Below are positions 16,714 through 24,256 of a stretch of 33,135 nt of DNA, piece after piece (the first letter of the stretch is position 1; every line of letters begins with the position of its first letter). Source of the stretch: Oscillospiraceae bacterium (GTDB taxonomy: Bacteria; Bacillota; Clostridia; Oscillospirales; CAG-272); contig SVRY01000028.1 of NCBI GenBank assembly GCA_015064585.1, forward strand, positions 1 through 33,135, written 5' to 3'. The position numbers and the translations under genes are program-made. The notes under the pieces are model-generated. The model did not search any database and was not told the origin of the DNA. It was given only the letters and a program-made list of their open reading frames with translations.

Positions 16714-17700
16714 TTACAGCAACAATATCATGAGTATCAAACCGACAAGCAGCCACACAGCGGAAATGATCGCCAAAATGTACCAGTGCTTAGGCTTTCT
16801 CTTCTTTTTACTGTGGGGCATCACCAAGCCGACAACTAAGAACGGAATGGGGAAAATAAAGGCAAACAGGACATAGAACACCCAGAACACGGCAATCGGA
16901 ACATCCGTATAGCCGTCCTCATAACTGCGTTCACAGTTTCTTTTCTCAGCTTCTTCTGCCAATTCACGCAAATTCGTTTCCAGCGTTTTGGACACGCGTT
17001 TCATGGTGACATTGCCGCTGCGATAGGAGAAGTTTCCGTTGGCATCAAAATGATCGTTGGAAAGCTTGCTGTAATCCAGAAAATACATCCTTCCGTCCGT
17101 CATTTCAAAAATCACGGCGGTACGGAAGCCGAAGCTGTCGCTATGGTCGTATACCAAGATCTCAAAGCAATGCAGGGGCGCCAATTTCTGCACATCAATG
17201 GTCATTGTATCGGTGTTCATATCATAGAGCTTCTGCAAAAAGGAAAGGGAAGTATCTGCCATTTTGCGGGAATCGCTATCCCATACACGGCATCTTACCA
17301 TTCGATAGTCTAAAAATTTCTCCAGTTCTCCCTCTCCCTTTTCAGTGGCAAACAAATAGAAGGTATTGTTATTTTCATACACCCATATAAACTCGCTGTC
17401 AGCAGAAGGCGCATAGATCATCCTGCCCTCCAGCTCCTTTGGCGTGTTGGCATACACATATTCTTTGGAAGGGTCTAAAAATACCCCTCTCGGCAGCTGA
17501 CAAAGCACATATGCCTTTCCATTTCCCGTAAGCGTCGTACCGTCCTCAGAAAGCGTCCATTCAACAGGACCTGTTTCCTCCGTTTCGTCGAAAGTCTCTT
17601 CGGTCTGGTCTTTGGCAAAAACACTCACCGAAGACAGCGCCGATAAAAGCAACATCAAAACCAGCAGATAGGATATCCAGTGTTTCATTTTTATTTTCAT
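16714..17700 (-). CDS. Exported protein with two C-terminal transmembrane helices, unknown function
   Basis: This 328-residue protein starts at ATG 17700, 8 nt after AAGGAGG. It has a cleavable signal (LLVLMLLLSALSSVSVFA-KD), an acidic Glu/Thr segment, then about 220 extracellular residues. Two transmembrane helices follow near residues 268-290 and 307-328, joined by a short basic cytoplasmic loop HSKKKRKPK. The extracellular domain is not recognised. It is cotranscribed with the ABC permease 12 bp upstream and a lipoprotein 15 bp downstream, so it may be an accessory sensor or substrate-handling subunit of that transporter. No enzymatic motif is seen. Confidence 0.75.
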   Translation of the reverse strand: MKIKMKHWISYLLVLMLLLSALSSVSVFAKDQTEETFDETEETGPVEWTLSEDGTTLTGNGKAYVLCQLPRGVFLDPSKEYVYANTPKELEGRMIYAPSADSEFIWVYENNNTFYLFATEKGEGELEKFLDYRMVRCRVWDSDSRKMADTSLSFLQKLYDMNTDTMTIDVQKLAPLHCFEILVYDHSDSFGFRTAVIFEMTDGRMYFLDYSKLSNDHFDANGNFSYRSGNVTMKRVSKTLETNLRELAEEAEKRNCERSYEDGYTDVPIAVFWVFYVLFAFIFPIPFLVVGLVMPHSKKKRKPKHWYILAIISAVWLLVGLILMILLL

Positions 17701-17712
17701 GTCGACGCCTCC

Positions 17713-18564
17713 TTAGGTCAGATTGAGCCTATGCTCCAGACGGTCAAGGGTAATGCCGTACAGCACATACGCCCACGCCGATACCATGCAGATAAACAGT
17801 AGAATAATCAGTGCCCCGGCGAGGTAATTATTGCTTCTGTCCACAAGCTGTTCCAAGCCGGAGGAAAAAACAGAAAGACTCAAACCGTTAAACAGCTGCG
17901 TCACAAAGGAGATTACGACATTTATGCCGAAGTAAATACCCACTGCGGCAAGGATCTTTGCCTTTTTGGCAATGATCGCACCAAAGGTGATGCAAAAATA
18001 TATCAGCGAAAAGCCGGACACGATCGTAACTGCAAGCAACAGCAGTGCTTCCAAAATATAGACGATCAGCCATGCGCCCATTATATTCCATACGTTAACG
18101 ATCAGTTGTCCAAGTTTCTCAAAGGCAATGAGATTGATAAAACCGCCGTTTTGGGCAGGCGGGGAAAACAGCAAAAAGAACAGTAGTCCCACCACATACA
18201 AAAGTATATGCACACCCGAATAGATCACAGAAGATACCATTTTGGAAAGCAGGAGTTTTTTGCGGCTAACCGGCAGAGTGAAGGTCAAATAGCCCTCATC
18301 TGTGAAAAAGTGTTTGTAATAATGCACATATAAAAGTATATCAGTACCAAGAAGCGAAAACGCCAGTGCCAAGATGCACACCATCAAAAGCAGCATGCAC
18401 AATACCGCCACAGCGCTCATCGTTTCGTTCTCGATGTCCATGCCTGACAGCACACCGCGCAGGGCAAAGGCGCCCACCAGCGAAACGCCCGGCACACTGA
18501 CGGCAATGACCCACCAGTACCTGGCAACCGCCTTTAAATCGTATTTTAACAGCTTACGGAACAT
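17713..18564 (-). CDS. ABC transporter permease (ABC-2/YtrC-like)
   Basis: This 283-residue polytopic protein starts at ATG 18564 behind GGGAGG. The start overlaps the end of the ATPase gene by 11 bp, a sign of translational coupling. About six transmembrane segments are visible, beginning MFRKLLKYDLKAVARYWWVI as in ABC-2 permeases paired with GntR/YtrA-type ATPases. Charged residues cluster between helices 2 and 3 (HYYKHFFTDEGYLTFTLPVSRKK), a stretch typical of bacitracin/ytr-type efflux permeases. It is likely to export or sense a cell-envelope-active compound; the substrate cannot be read from the sequence. Confidence 0.85.
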   Translation of the reverse strand: MFRKLLKYDLKAVARYWWVIAVSVPGVSLVGAFALRGVLSGMDIENETMSAVAVLCMLLLMVCILALAFSLLGTDILLYVHYYKHFFTDEGYLTFTLPVSRKKLLLSKMVSSVIYSGVHILLYVVGLLFFLLFSPPAQNGGFINLIAFEKLGQLIVNVWNIMGAWLIVYILEALLLLAVTIVSGFSLIYFCITFGAIIAKKAKILAAVGIYFGINVVISFVTQLFNGLSLSVFSSGLEQLVDRSNNYLAGALIILLFICMVSAWAYVLYGITLDRLEHRLNLT

Positions 18565-19267
18565 ATCTATACACCTCCCTGAACAGTTCATCCAGTGATT
18601 TTTGATGCGCGGCACGCACTTCATCCGCCACTCCCGCCATGAGGATGTTGCCTCCGTAAGTCATAAAAGCAAACTCGTCTAACACGGGTTCAATGTCGTG
18701 GATAAGGTGGGTGGTGATCACCACTGCCGCCTCGGGATTATAATTTCCGATAATGGTCTGCAGGATATAGTCTCTTGCGGCGGGATCCACCCCCGCAATG
18801 GGTTCATCCAGCAAGTACAGCTTGGCACGGCGCGCCATCACCATGACCAGCTGAACCTTTTCTTTGGTGCCTTTGGAAAGAGTCTTGAGGGTGGCGTTTG
18901 GATCGATATCCAGCTCCAAAAGCATTTTTCTTGCCAGTTTTGCGTCAAAATCGGCATAAAAATCCAAAAAATAGTTGATTAGATCATTTACCTTCATCCA
19001 ATTGTTGATGTAAGTACGCTCGGGCAGATAAGAGATCAAGGCGTTGCTCTCTTCACTGCGCGCTTTCCCGTCCACATAGATCTGCCCCATATCGGGCACC
19101 AAAATGCCCGAGATCAGCTTGATCAAGGTGGATTTTCCGCAACCGTTTGGCCCCAAAAGACCGACTATCTTGCCGGGCTGCACTTGCCAGTGAAAGCCCA
19201 TCAAAACAGGGGAGCCGCGCTTGTAGCTCTTCCATACATTATCGCATTGCAATACAAATTCACTCAT
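18554..19267 (-). CDS. ABC transporter ATP-binding protein (YtrB-like)
   Basis: This 237-residue ATPase starts at ATG 19267, which overlaps the GntR stop codon (ATGAGTGA). An upstream ATG at 19276 would sit on the ribosome binding site. Motifs in order: Walker A GPNGCGKST, signature LSKGTKEKVQ (variant of LSGGQ), Walker B LYLLDEPIAGVDP and H-loop TTHL. It hydrolyses ATP to drive the cotranscribed permease at 17713. Single-domain ATPases of this type act as dimers. The C-terminus ends about 60 residues after the H-loop, normal for the family. Confidence 0.92.
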   Translation of the reverse strand: MSEFVLQCDNVWKSYKRGSPVLMGFHWQVQPGKIVGLLGPNGCGKSTLIKLISGILVPDMGQIYVDGKARSEESNALISYLPERTYINNWMKVNDLINYFLDFYADFDAKLARKMLLELDIDPNATLKTLSKGTKEKVQLVMVMARRAKLYLLDEPIAGVDPAARDYILQTIIGNYNPEAAVVITTHLIHDIEPVLDEFAFMTYGGNILMAGVADEVRAAHQKSLDELFREVYRYVP

Positions 19268-19628
19268 TACTGTCATCTTCCTCCCTAATATAGTAAATCA
19301 ATTCTTCGGTACTCATGCCGATCATCTCTGCTTCGGATAGCCATTTGCGCACGTACTCGCGGTGCATTTTTTTCCTTGCCGCCTGCAGCACCTGCGTATC
19401 CCAGGTGACGAAGCGTCCAATTGTCCCTTTGGAATACAAGATCCCTTCAAATTCCAAATGTGCAAGCGCCCTTTGCATGGTGTTGGGATTCACCGCCGCC
19501 TCAAAGGCAAGAGTGCGCACCGAAGGTATCTGGGTATCGGGCGGATATTTTCCCATCAGAATATCACTGCGCAACCGCGCGGCAATCTGCAAATAGACCG
19601 CTTCTCTTCCGTTAAATTGCCATCCCAT
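19260..19628 (-). CDS. GntR-family regulator (YtrA subfamily)
   Basis: This 122-residue protein starts at ATG 19628, just after GGAAGGAGG. The winged HTH spans residues 10-75 (EAVYLQIAARLRSDILMGKY, PSVRTLAFEAAVNPNTMQRALAHLEFEGIL) and is followed by only about 40 residues, the short effector-less C-terminus of YtrA-type repressors that oversee ABC transporters. It is first in an operon with the ATPase and permease. The gene has a TTGACA promoter and should repress its own operon until an envelope signal or antibiotic relieves it; that trigger is inferred from the family. Confidence 0.9.
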   Translation of the reverse strand: MGWQFNGREAVYLQIAARLRSDILMGKYPPDTQIPSVRTLAFEAAVNPNTMQRALAHLEFEGILYSKGTIGRFVTWDTQVLQAARKKMHREYVRKWLSEAEMIGMSTEELIYYIREEDDSNE

Positions 19629-19668
19629 ATATTCCCTCCTTCCAAAATTGTCCTCTTGTACTAACACA

Positions 19669-19697
19669 ATAATACACTATTCGTGACCAATTGTCAA
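19669..19697 (-). promoter_or_regulatory. Sigma-A promoter of the GntR-ABC operon
   Basis: On the minus strand, TTGACA (19692-19697), a 17-bp spacer and TATTAT (19669-19674), 41 bp before ATG 19628. Confidence 0.8.
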
Positions 19698-19814
19698 TAT
19701 ATTTTGGGAAATATTTGAATTTTGTGTTTTTACACAAAACCAAATGTGATTATTTATGCAAAACGGAAATTCTTTCGACATTTTTCGTCAAAAAGCGCGC
19801 AAAAAAACGCAGGA

Positions 19815-19972
19815 GTTTCTTCCGAATGATTCCGAAGAAACGAAAGCTGAGTGGAGTTTCTTCCGAAGAAACGGGGGTTTCTTCCGAAATAACCGGGGTT
19901 TCTTCCGAAGAAACGAGGGTTTCTTCCGAAATAACCGGGGTTTCTTCCGAAGAAACGAGGGTTTTTCCAATA
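19815..19972. repeat. 21-bp tandem repeats with palindromic core
   Basis: GTTTCTTCCGAA recurs at 19856, 19877, 19898, 19919 and 19940 with exact 21-bp spacing, plus a diverged copy at 19961 and an isolated copy at 19815. Units alternate between endings GAAAC (19856, 19898, 19940) and ATAACC (19877, 19919). The first type makes a near-perfect palindrome GTTTCTTC-C-GAAGAAAC that can fold into a hairpin. Frames crossing the repeats are open on both strands (V-S-S-E-E-T/I-T style heptads), but none has a credible start and site, so I treat the region as non-coding. Confidence 0.75.
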
Positions 19973-20423
19973 ATTGAAAAAAAGAAAATGAAAATGAAAA
20001 AGAAACGAAAAAGAAACGAAAAAGAAAATGAAAAAAGCGAAAAAGAAAAAGAAGCAAAAAGAAAAAGATAAAAAAGCAAAAGAAAAAGATAAGAAAAAGA
20101 AAAGAAAAAGCAAAAGTAAAAGAAAAGGACGGCACCCTAAATTTAATTAATTTATTTTATTTTACGCGCGCGCACGCGAGAGAGCAGCATTTTCGCAAAA
20201 GACGGCAGTGGAATAAAAAATAAAAAAATTTTCAAAAAAACCGCCTGCCCGGGGTACATTTTTGGAAAGCGGGGGTGTATAATAGAGCCGTAACAAGCGC
20301 CGGGGGGCAGTCGCTTGGGACAGCGGGGCAAAAAAACGATCGAAAATTGAATATGTGAGGGATCTTTTGACAACACCACAGACACCCTCTCTTGCAGGAG
20401 AAAAAAGCGGCTTACGCGTACAA
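19973..20423. other. Gene-free region: purine-rich tract and CG-alternating stretch
   Basis: From about 19975 to 20128 the plus strand is almost only A and G, built from GAAAAA/AAAGAA words, with few C or T. An A/T block (20140-20163) and an alternating stretch of CGCGCGC-type steps near 20164-20178 follow. TATAAT at 20278-20283 has no good -35. From there to 20423 there is no RNA family or gene I recognise. Confidence 0.6.
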
Positions 20424-20458
20424 CAAAAACGCGCGGCTTCAAAGAAATCGAAGCCGCG
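20424..20458 (-). terminator. Intrinsic terminator of the spoVA operon
   Basis: On the minus strand, CGCGGCTTC, a 9-nt loop and GAAGCCGCG are followed by CGTTTTTGTTG. It begins 11 bp after the spoVAE stop. Confidence 0.85.
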
Positions 20459-20468
20459 GACGGTTAGT

Positions 20469-20825
20469 TTACGATTTTTGTCTGCTTTTAAACAGCAACG
20501 ATGCTATAACGCCAAAACAAAGCGCAGCTGTGATACCGCCTGCAGTGGCAGTCAGTCCCCCCGTGAGGGCACCGATGATCCCTTGTTCCTCCACCGCTTT
20601 TTCCACCCCCAAAGCAAGGCTGAATCCAAAGCCTGTCAGCGGAACACTTGCCCCCGCTCCCGCAAAGGATGCAAGCGGTTTATAAACGCCCAGTCCCGTG
20701 AGTGCCACACCGCCCACCACATAGCCCACCAGGATCCGCGCAGGGGTGAACGAGGTCAGATCAATGAGAAGCTGTGCAATAACGCAAAAAGCGCCTCCCA
20801 CCAAAAAAGCCCATACATATTGCAT
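20469..20825 (-). CDS. spoVAE: Stage V sporulation protein AE (SpoVAE)
   Basis: This 118-residue membrane protein contains the SpoVAE signature GVYKPLASFAGAGASVPLTGFG. Four hydrophobic helices are visible: residues 1-25, 33-50, 82-97 and 100-113. It is part of the SpoVA channel, which moves dipicolinic acid (with Ca2+) into the forespore and out again at germination. It shares the SpoVAC fold (compare the matching SpoVAC motif GAGTLVPITGFAN). It is the last gene of the spoVACDE block, 12 bp after spoVAD. The start ATG 20825 is behind GAAAGGAAC. Confidence 0.93.
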   Translation of the reverse strand: MQYVWAFLVGGAFCVIAQLLIDLTSFTPARILVGYVVGGVALTGLGVYKPLASFAGAGASVPLTGFGFSLALGVEKAVEEQGIIGALTGGLTATAGGITAALCFGVIASLLFKSRQKS

Positions 20826-20837
20826 ATTTTGTTCCTT

Positions 20838-21821
20838 TCAAGATTCGATCTGCACCAAATGGGCAATGCCCGGGATGCTTTGTCCCTGCTTGACGCTCAT
20901 GGGGCTCATCAGTGCCCCGGTCGCCATATACAGCATGCGGGAATACTTTTTGGGAAGCAGTACTGCCGAAAGCATGGATGCCGAGCATCCGCATCCCGAG
21001 CCGCCTGCGTGTACATCCTGCACTTTTCGGTTATAGATCATTAGTCCGCAATCCTCGTACACATCCCCCAAAGCAATACCGTCCTTGGCAAACAGGTCTT
21101 TTAAAATTCCATATCCTTCATAGCCCAAATCCCCCGACACGATCTTATCATAATCCGCAGGAGAGGTTTTGGTGATCGTAAAAAAGCGTTTTAGGGTATC
21201 GTAGGCGGCAGGCGCCATAGCAGCGCCCATATTATTGGCATCGGTGATCCCGCCGTCCACGATCCTGCCCGGCAGTGCCGCCCTCACCCGCGGGCCCTGC
21301 CCTTCACTGCTAAGCACAAACGCCCCTGCCGCTGTGACCGTCCACTGTGCTGTGGGCGGGCGCTGGCCGCCATAATCCAGCGGGAAGCGAAACTGACGCT
21401 CCGCCGAGCAAAAATGAGAGGATGCCACCACTCCCACGCGATTTGCACTACCCCCTGAAATCAGCATGGATGCCAGCATCAGTCCTTCGGCAGAGGTGGA
21501 GCAAGCGCCGTATATTCCCACAAAGGGAATGCCAAAGGAAAGCGCGCCATAAGAAGAAGAGGTGCACTGGTTCATCAGATCCCCTGCCAACAGCATGTCC
21601 AGATCGCCATGCCCCAGCTTTGCTTTGTGCAATGCCAAGCTAAGGGCTGTACCCTGCATTTCCGCTTCTGCCTGCTCCCATGTGCTTTTTCCGAATTTGC
21701 CTGTGCGGTCTAACATATCAAAGCAGTCACCGTGCGGTCCTTCTGCTTCACTCTTGCCCCCCACTGCCGCCGAAGCCAGGATCACGGGCGGTTTTTTCAA
21801 GTAAATGTTACTGCTTTCCAT
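20838..21821 (-). CDS. spoVAD: Stage V sporulation protein AD (SpoVAD)
   Basis: This 327-residue protein starts at ATG 21821, 6 nt after TGAGG; a GTG at 21827 overlaps that site. It has the thiolase/ketoacyl-synthase-like fold of SpoVAD. Diagnostic segments are GDLMNQCTSSSYGALSFGIPFVGIYGACSTSAEG, the SGGSANRVGVVASSHF strand-loop, and HAGGSGCGCSASML near the C-terminus. SpoVAD is the cytosolic subunit that binds dipicolinic acid and passes it to the SpoVAC/SpoVAE membrane channel of the forespore. Its length and position between spoVAC and spoVAE are normal for clostridia, which often keep only VAC, VAD and VAE. Confidence 0.95.
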   Translation of the reverse strand: MESSNIYLKKPPVILASAAVGGKSEAEGPHGDCFDMLDRTGKFGKSTWEQAEAEMQGTALSLALHKAKLGHGDLDMLLAGDLMNQCTSSSYGALSFGIPFVGIYGACSTSAEGLMLASMLISGGSANRVGVVASSHFCSAERQFRFPLDYGGQRPPTAQWTVTAAGAFVLSSEGQGPRVRAALPGRIVDGGITDANNMGAAMAPAAYDTLKRFFTITKTSPADYDKIVSGDLGYEGYGILKDLFAKDGIALGDVYEDCGLMIYNRKVQDVHAGGSGCGCSASMLSAVLLPKKYSRMLYMATGALMSPMSVKQGQSIPGIAHLVQIES

Positions 21822-21828
21822 GGTCACC

Positions 21829-22278
21829 TCAAAAAGTTGTCAAGCAGTAATAGATCACGCCATACACCGCCGAAGCCAGCGCACCGTACAGGATCACAGG
21901 TCCTGCGATCACAAAGATCTGCGCTCCCAGCCCTAAGATCATTCCCTCAGCTTTGTTGTCAATGGCGGGGGAGACCACCGAATTGGCAAAACCCGTAATG
22001 GGAACCAGCGTTCCTGCCCCCGCATACTTTGCCGCTTTTTGAAACCAACCAAGCCCCGTGGTCAGTGCCGCCAAAAAGATCAGACTCACCGGCACAAGAA
22101 TCTTGACATTTTCTTCCCCAATGCCTGCCATACGGTAGAGATCAAACAGCAGTTGTCCAAACGTGCAGATCGCCCCGCCCGAAATAAACGCTAAGATACA
22201 ATTGCGCAAAACAGGCGACTTTCCTGCCCTTGCTTTGGCATACTGCGGATATGTTTTGGGTTGCTTTTGCATACGCAT
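21829..22278 (-). CDS. spoVAC: Stage V sporulation protein AC (SpoVAC)
   Basis: This 149-residue membrane protein starts at ATG 22278 behind AAAGGA; a second ATG at 22272 is equally possible. After a basic cytoplasmic N-terminus, four helices follow, with the family motif YAGAGTLVPITGFANSVVSPAI. Under osmotic stress SpoVAC acts as a mechanosensitive pore, and in sporulation it forms part of the dipicolinic-acid channel of the inner forespore membrane. It is the first of three spoVA genes and has a candidate sigma-G promoter 22 bp upstream, as expected for forespore genes. Confidence 0.94.
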   Translation of the reverse strand: MRMQKQPKTYPQYAKARAGKSPVLRNCILAFISGGAICTFGQLLFDLYRMAGIGEENVKILVPVSLIFLAALTTGLGWFQKAAKYAGAGTLVPITGFANSVVSPAIDNKAEGMILGLGAQIFVIAGPVILYGALASAVYGVIYYCLTTF

Positions 22279-22299
22279 TCCATCCTTTTCTGTTTTTAA

Positions 22300-22330
22300 C
22301 AGTATTGACCGATGGCAGGCGCTTTATTCT
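22300..22330 (-). promoter_or_regulatory. Candidate sigma-G promoter of the spoVACDE operon
   Basis: On the minus strand, AGAATA (22325-22330; consensus TGAATA), 18 bp, then AATACTG (22300-22306; consensus CATACTA), 22 bp before ATG 22278. The match is partial (5/6 and 5/7), but position and gene content fit a forespore promoter. Confidence 0.5.
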
Positions 22331-22348
22331 CATCATTGATCCCGGCAC

Positions 22349-22612
22349 TTACGAAATTATTTTTTGATACTTCCTCTTTGTCGCCTCTCCGCCCCGCAAA
22401 TGCCGCTGTGCCTTGTTTTTGGCAAGGATCTTTGCTACCTGCCGATGCATCCACGGGCTGTATTGCAATAGCCGCTGACTCATATCTTTATGTACGGTGG
22501 ATTTACTGATCCCAAATTTCAGTGCCGCACGGCGTACCGTCGCCTCAGTTTCGATGATATAGGCGGCAACCTTCAGACAGCGATCCTTCACTTCGCTTGT
22601 ATTTTGTAACAA
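22349..22612 (-). CDS. spoIIID: Stage III sporulation transcriptional regulator SpoIIID
   Basis: This 87-residue protein starts at TTG 22612, 8 nt after GGGAGGGA. It has the SpoIIID HTH: RCLKVAAYIIETEATVRRAALKFGISKSTVHKDM, then a basic C-terminal segment SPWMHRQVAKILAKNKAQRHLRGGEATKRKYQ that forms the second DNA-contacting helix. SpoIIID is the mother-cell regulator that acts after sigma-E and before sigma-K, activating or repressing many late genes. Here it lies directly upstream of the forespore spoVA genes on the same strand; since compartments differ, the candidate sigma-G promoter for spoVAC makes separate transcription more likely than one operon. Confidence 0.96.
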   Translation of the reverse strand: MLQNTSEVKDRCLKVAAYIIETEATVRRAALKFGISKSTVHKDMSQRLLQYSPWMHRQVAKILAKNKAQRHLRGGEATKRKYQKIIS

Positions 22613-22658
22613 AACTGTCCCTCCCGATGGGTTTTGCTACCAATATATGCGAAAGCAT

Positions 22659-22689
22659 AAAAAAGAAGACCCGTATATACGGATCTTCT
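22659..22689 (-). terminator. Intrinsic terminator of the tyrosine-kinase operon
   Basis: AGAAGA and TCTTCT flank a 12-nt palindrome CCGTATATACGG, followed on the minus strand by TTTTTT. It lies between the CpsB gene and spoIIID. Confidence 0.8.
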
Positions 22690-22698
22690 GAAATGTAT

Positions 22699-23397
22699 TT
22701 ACATATCGGTTAAATAAACAGCCTTTTCCAAAAGCGACTCGGAGTGCGCCATGACCCGTGCCACCGTTTCGGGATCCAATTTGGAAAGCCCCGCAGAGAA
22801 ATGGTCGTACCCGCCCTGCGAAGCGCCGTGCAAGTCACTGCCTACCCCCCACACACGGTCCTGCTTGAACCATTGCATCACGCTTCTGCGTCGCCAGAAG
22901 GAACAAAGAGATGAGCAGTTGATCTGCGCCATCACATCCAGATTCATGATGTCCTGCACCCGCTCTTTGGAATAGCGGTCGATATGCGCCAGAATCACGC
23001 GGATTCCCTGGGCGCCAATGGCATCCACAGTTTCAAACATGGCATCGTTCCATGCAGTAAGAGGCATTTCGAGAAGCATACAGTCAGTACCTTCAATGCA
23101 CAGCTTTTCAAGCCCTTCCATATTTTCCAGTCCCGGATAGCAGGCAACTTCGGTGCCCACAATGACCTTGGGATGCTCTGCAGTCAGCGCACCCTGCAAT
23201 TTCCGCAACGATCTTTCCCGTTTTTCCATAAAATCCGGCAGATTCATACGGGCAGGATAGAAATGCGAGGTTGCCAGCACCACCTCAGTCCCTCCCTTGG
23301 CAATCATGGAAAGCTGTTTTAAAGAAGTTTCCAGATCGGCGGAGCCGTGATCGAGTCCCGGCAAAATATGGCTGTGAAAATCAATTCTTTTTGCCAT
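22699..23397 (-). CDS. CpsB/YwqE-type PHP-domain protein tyrosine phosphatase
   Basis: This 232-residue enzyme starts at ATG 23397, overlapping the kinase gene by 17 bp. The metal-binding PHP motifs are visible: DFHSHILPGLDHG (N-terminal His pair), EVACYPG, LAHIDRY and GSDLHG. CpsB/CapC phosphatases use three divalent metals to remove phosphate from tyrosines of the partner bacterial tyrosine kinase, so the pair controls exopolysaccharide chain-length machinery. It is the third gene of the Wzz-like, kinase, phosphatase operon. The start choice follows from the PHP motif at residue 6; longer frames reach into the kinase reading frame. Confidence 0.92.
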   Translation of the reverse strand: MAKRIDFHSHILPGLDHGSADLETSLKQLSMIAKGGTEVVLATSHFYPARMNLPDFMEKRERSLRKLQGALTAEHPKVIVGTEVACYPGLENMEGLEKLCIEGTDCMLLEMPLTAWNDAMFETVDAIGAQGIRVILAHIDRYSKERVQDIMNLDVMAQINCSSLCSFWRRRSVMQWFKQDRVWGVGSDLHGASQGGYDHFSAGLSKLDPETVARVMAHSESLLEKAVYLTDM

Positions 23398-24241
23398 TCT
23401 CATTCTCATTCTCAATTTCCACTTCCGCAGTGCTGTCAAAAGACATTTCCTGAGAAAGGGAATCTTTGCTTGCACCCTCGGGCGTTGCCGCAACTGCGGG
23501 GTCAAACTTGGATACGGTGGTATCGCCGTAGCCATACTTCTTATATCTGCCGTAGCGTTTTCCGTTCAGTCTGGACTTCACGCCGTTGAGGATCACGCCC
23601 AGAATCTCAGCATTCATCTGCTTGAGAGTGGAAAGCGCCGTGTGAACGGTGCGGTCGTCATCCATACCGGCACGTACCACAAATACATAGCCATCCACAA
23701 CGCTGCTGATAACGCCTGCGTCGGTTACCACATTGATGGGAGGCAGGTCGATCAGTACCATATCGTACTTTTCCTTGGACAGCGCGATCAGCTTCTTCAT
23801 GCGCGCGCCTGCCAACAGCTCAGAGGGGTTGGGAGGAACTCTGCCCGCTGTGAGAATATTCACATTGGGATATTCCTTGGTCTTGCAAACCTTAATACCG
23901 CTTTGCAGGAAACCGCCCAGCACTTCGCTGACACCGATCTCATTTTTCAAATTGAAAATACGGTGCTGCACAGGACTGCGCATATCGCAGTCGATCACAA
24001 GAATCCGCTTGCCCAGCTGAGAAAGAGCAATTGCCAAATTGGCAAGGGTCAGCGACTTACCGCTTCCCTTGAAAGCACTGGTCACGCCAATGACAGGGCA
24101 CTGCTTGTCTGCCAATGTGTACAGCAGATTGGTACGCAGTTTGTTATATGCTTCGCTGACCAAAAAGCTGGACTGAGAAGCCAACACACGGGTTCTGTAT
24201 TCAATTCTCGCGTTTGTTAAGTCTTTCTGCTTCTTAAACAT
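23381..24241 (-). CDS. CpsD/YwqD-type bacterial tyrosine kinase (BY-kinase)
   Basis: This 286-residue cytoplasmic kinase starts at ATG 24241 (AGGGAAGGAGAAAGAC upstream). ATP-binding motifs: Walker A SAFKGSGKS, Walker A' ILVIDCDMRSP and Walker B MVLIDLPP. The family's EAYNKLRTNLLY activation segment is at residues 30-40. The autophosphorylated tyrosine cluster KRYGRYKKYGYG lies after residue 230 but is followed by an Asp/Ser/Glu-rich tail ending in repeated Glu-Asn pairs, longer than in most CpsD proteins. It is activated by the membrane modulator at 24257 and opposed by the phosphatase at 22699. Confidence 0.93.
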   Translation of the reverse strand: MFKKQKDLTNARIEYRTRVLASQSSFLVSEAYNKLRTNLLYTLADKQCPVIGVTSAFKGSGKSLTLANLAIALSQLGKRILVIDCDMRSPVQHRIFNLKNEIGVSEVLGGFLQSGIKVCKTKEYPNVNILTAGRVPPNPSELLAGARMKKLIALSKEKYDMVLIDLPPINVVTDAGVISSVVDGYVFVVRAGMDDDRTVHTALSTLKQMNAEILGVILNGVKSRLNGKRYGRYKKYGYGDTTVSKFDPAVAATPEGASKDSLSQEMSFDSTAEVEIENENENGKKN

Positions 24242-24256
24242 GTCTTTCTCCTTCCC

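Noticed and set aside
19815-19972. CRISPR array
   Set aside because: The repeats are contiguous and alternate between two unit types; there are no unique spacers and no cas genes.
19691-20071. 126-aa open frame over the 21-bp repeats and purine tract
   Set aside because: TTG start without a ribosome binding site, composition that is only repeat heptads plus Lys/Glu, and open frames on the opposite strand too. This is a by-product of base composition.
20278-20283. TATAAT as promoter of an unknown RNA on the plus strand
   Set aside because: No -35-like box at 16-18 bp and no recognisable RNA downstream before the spoVA terminator.
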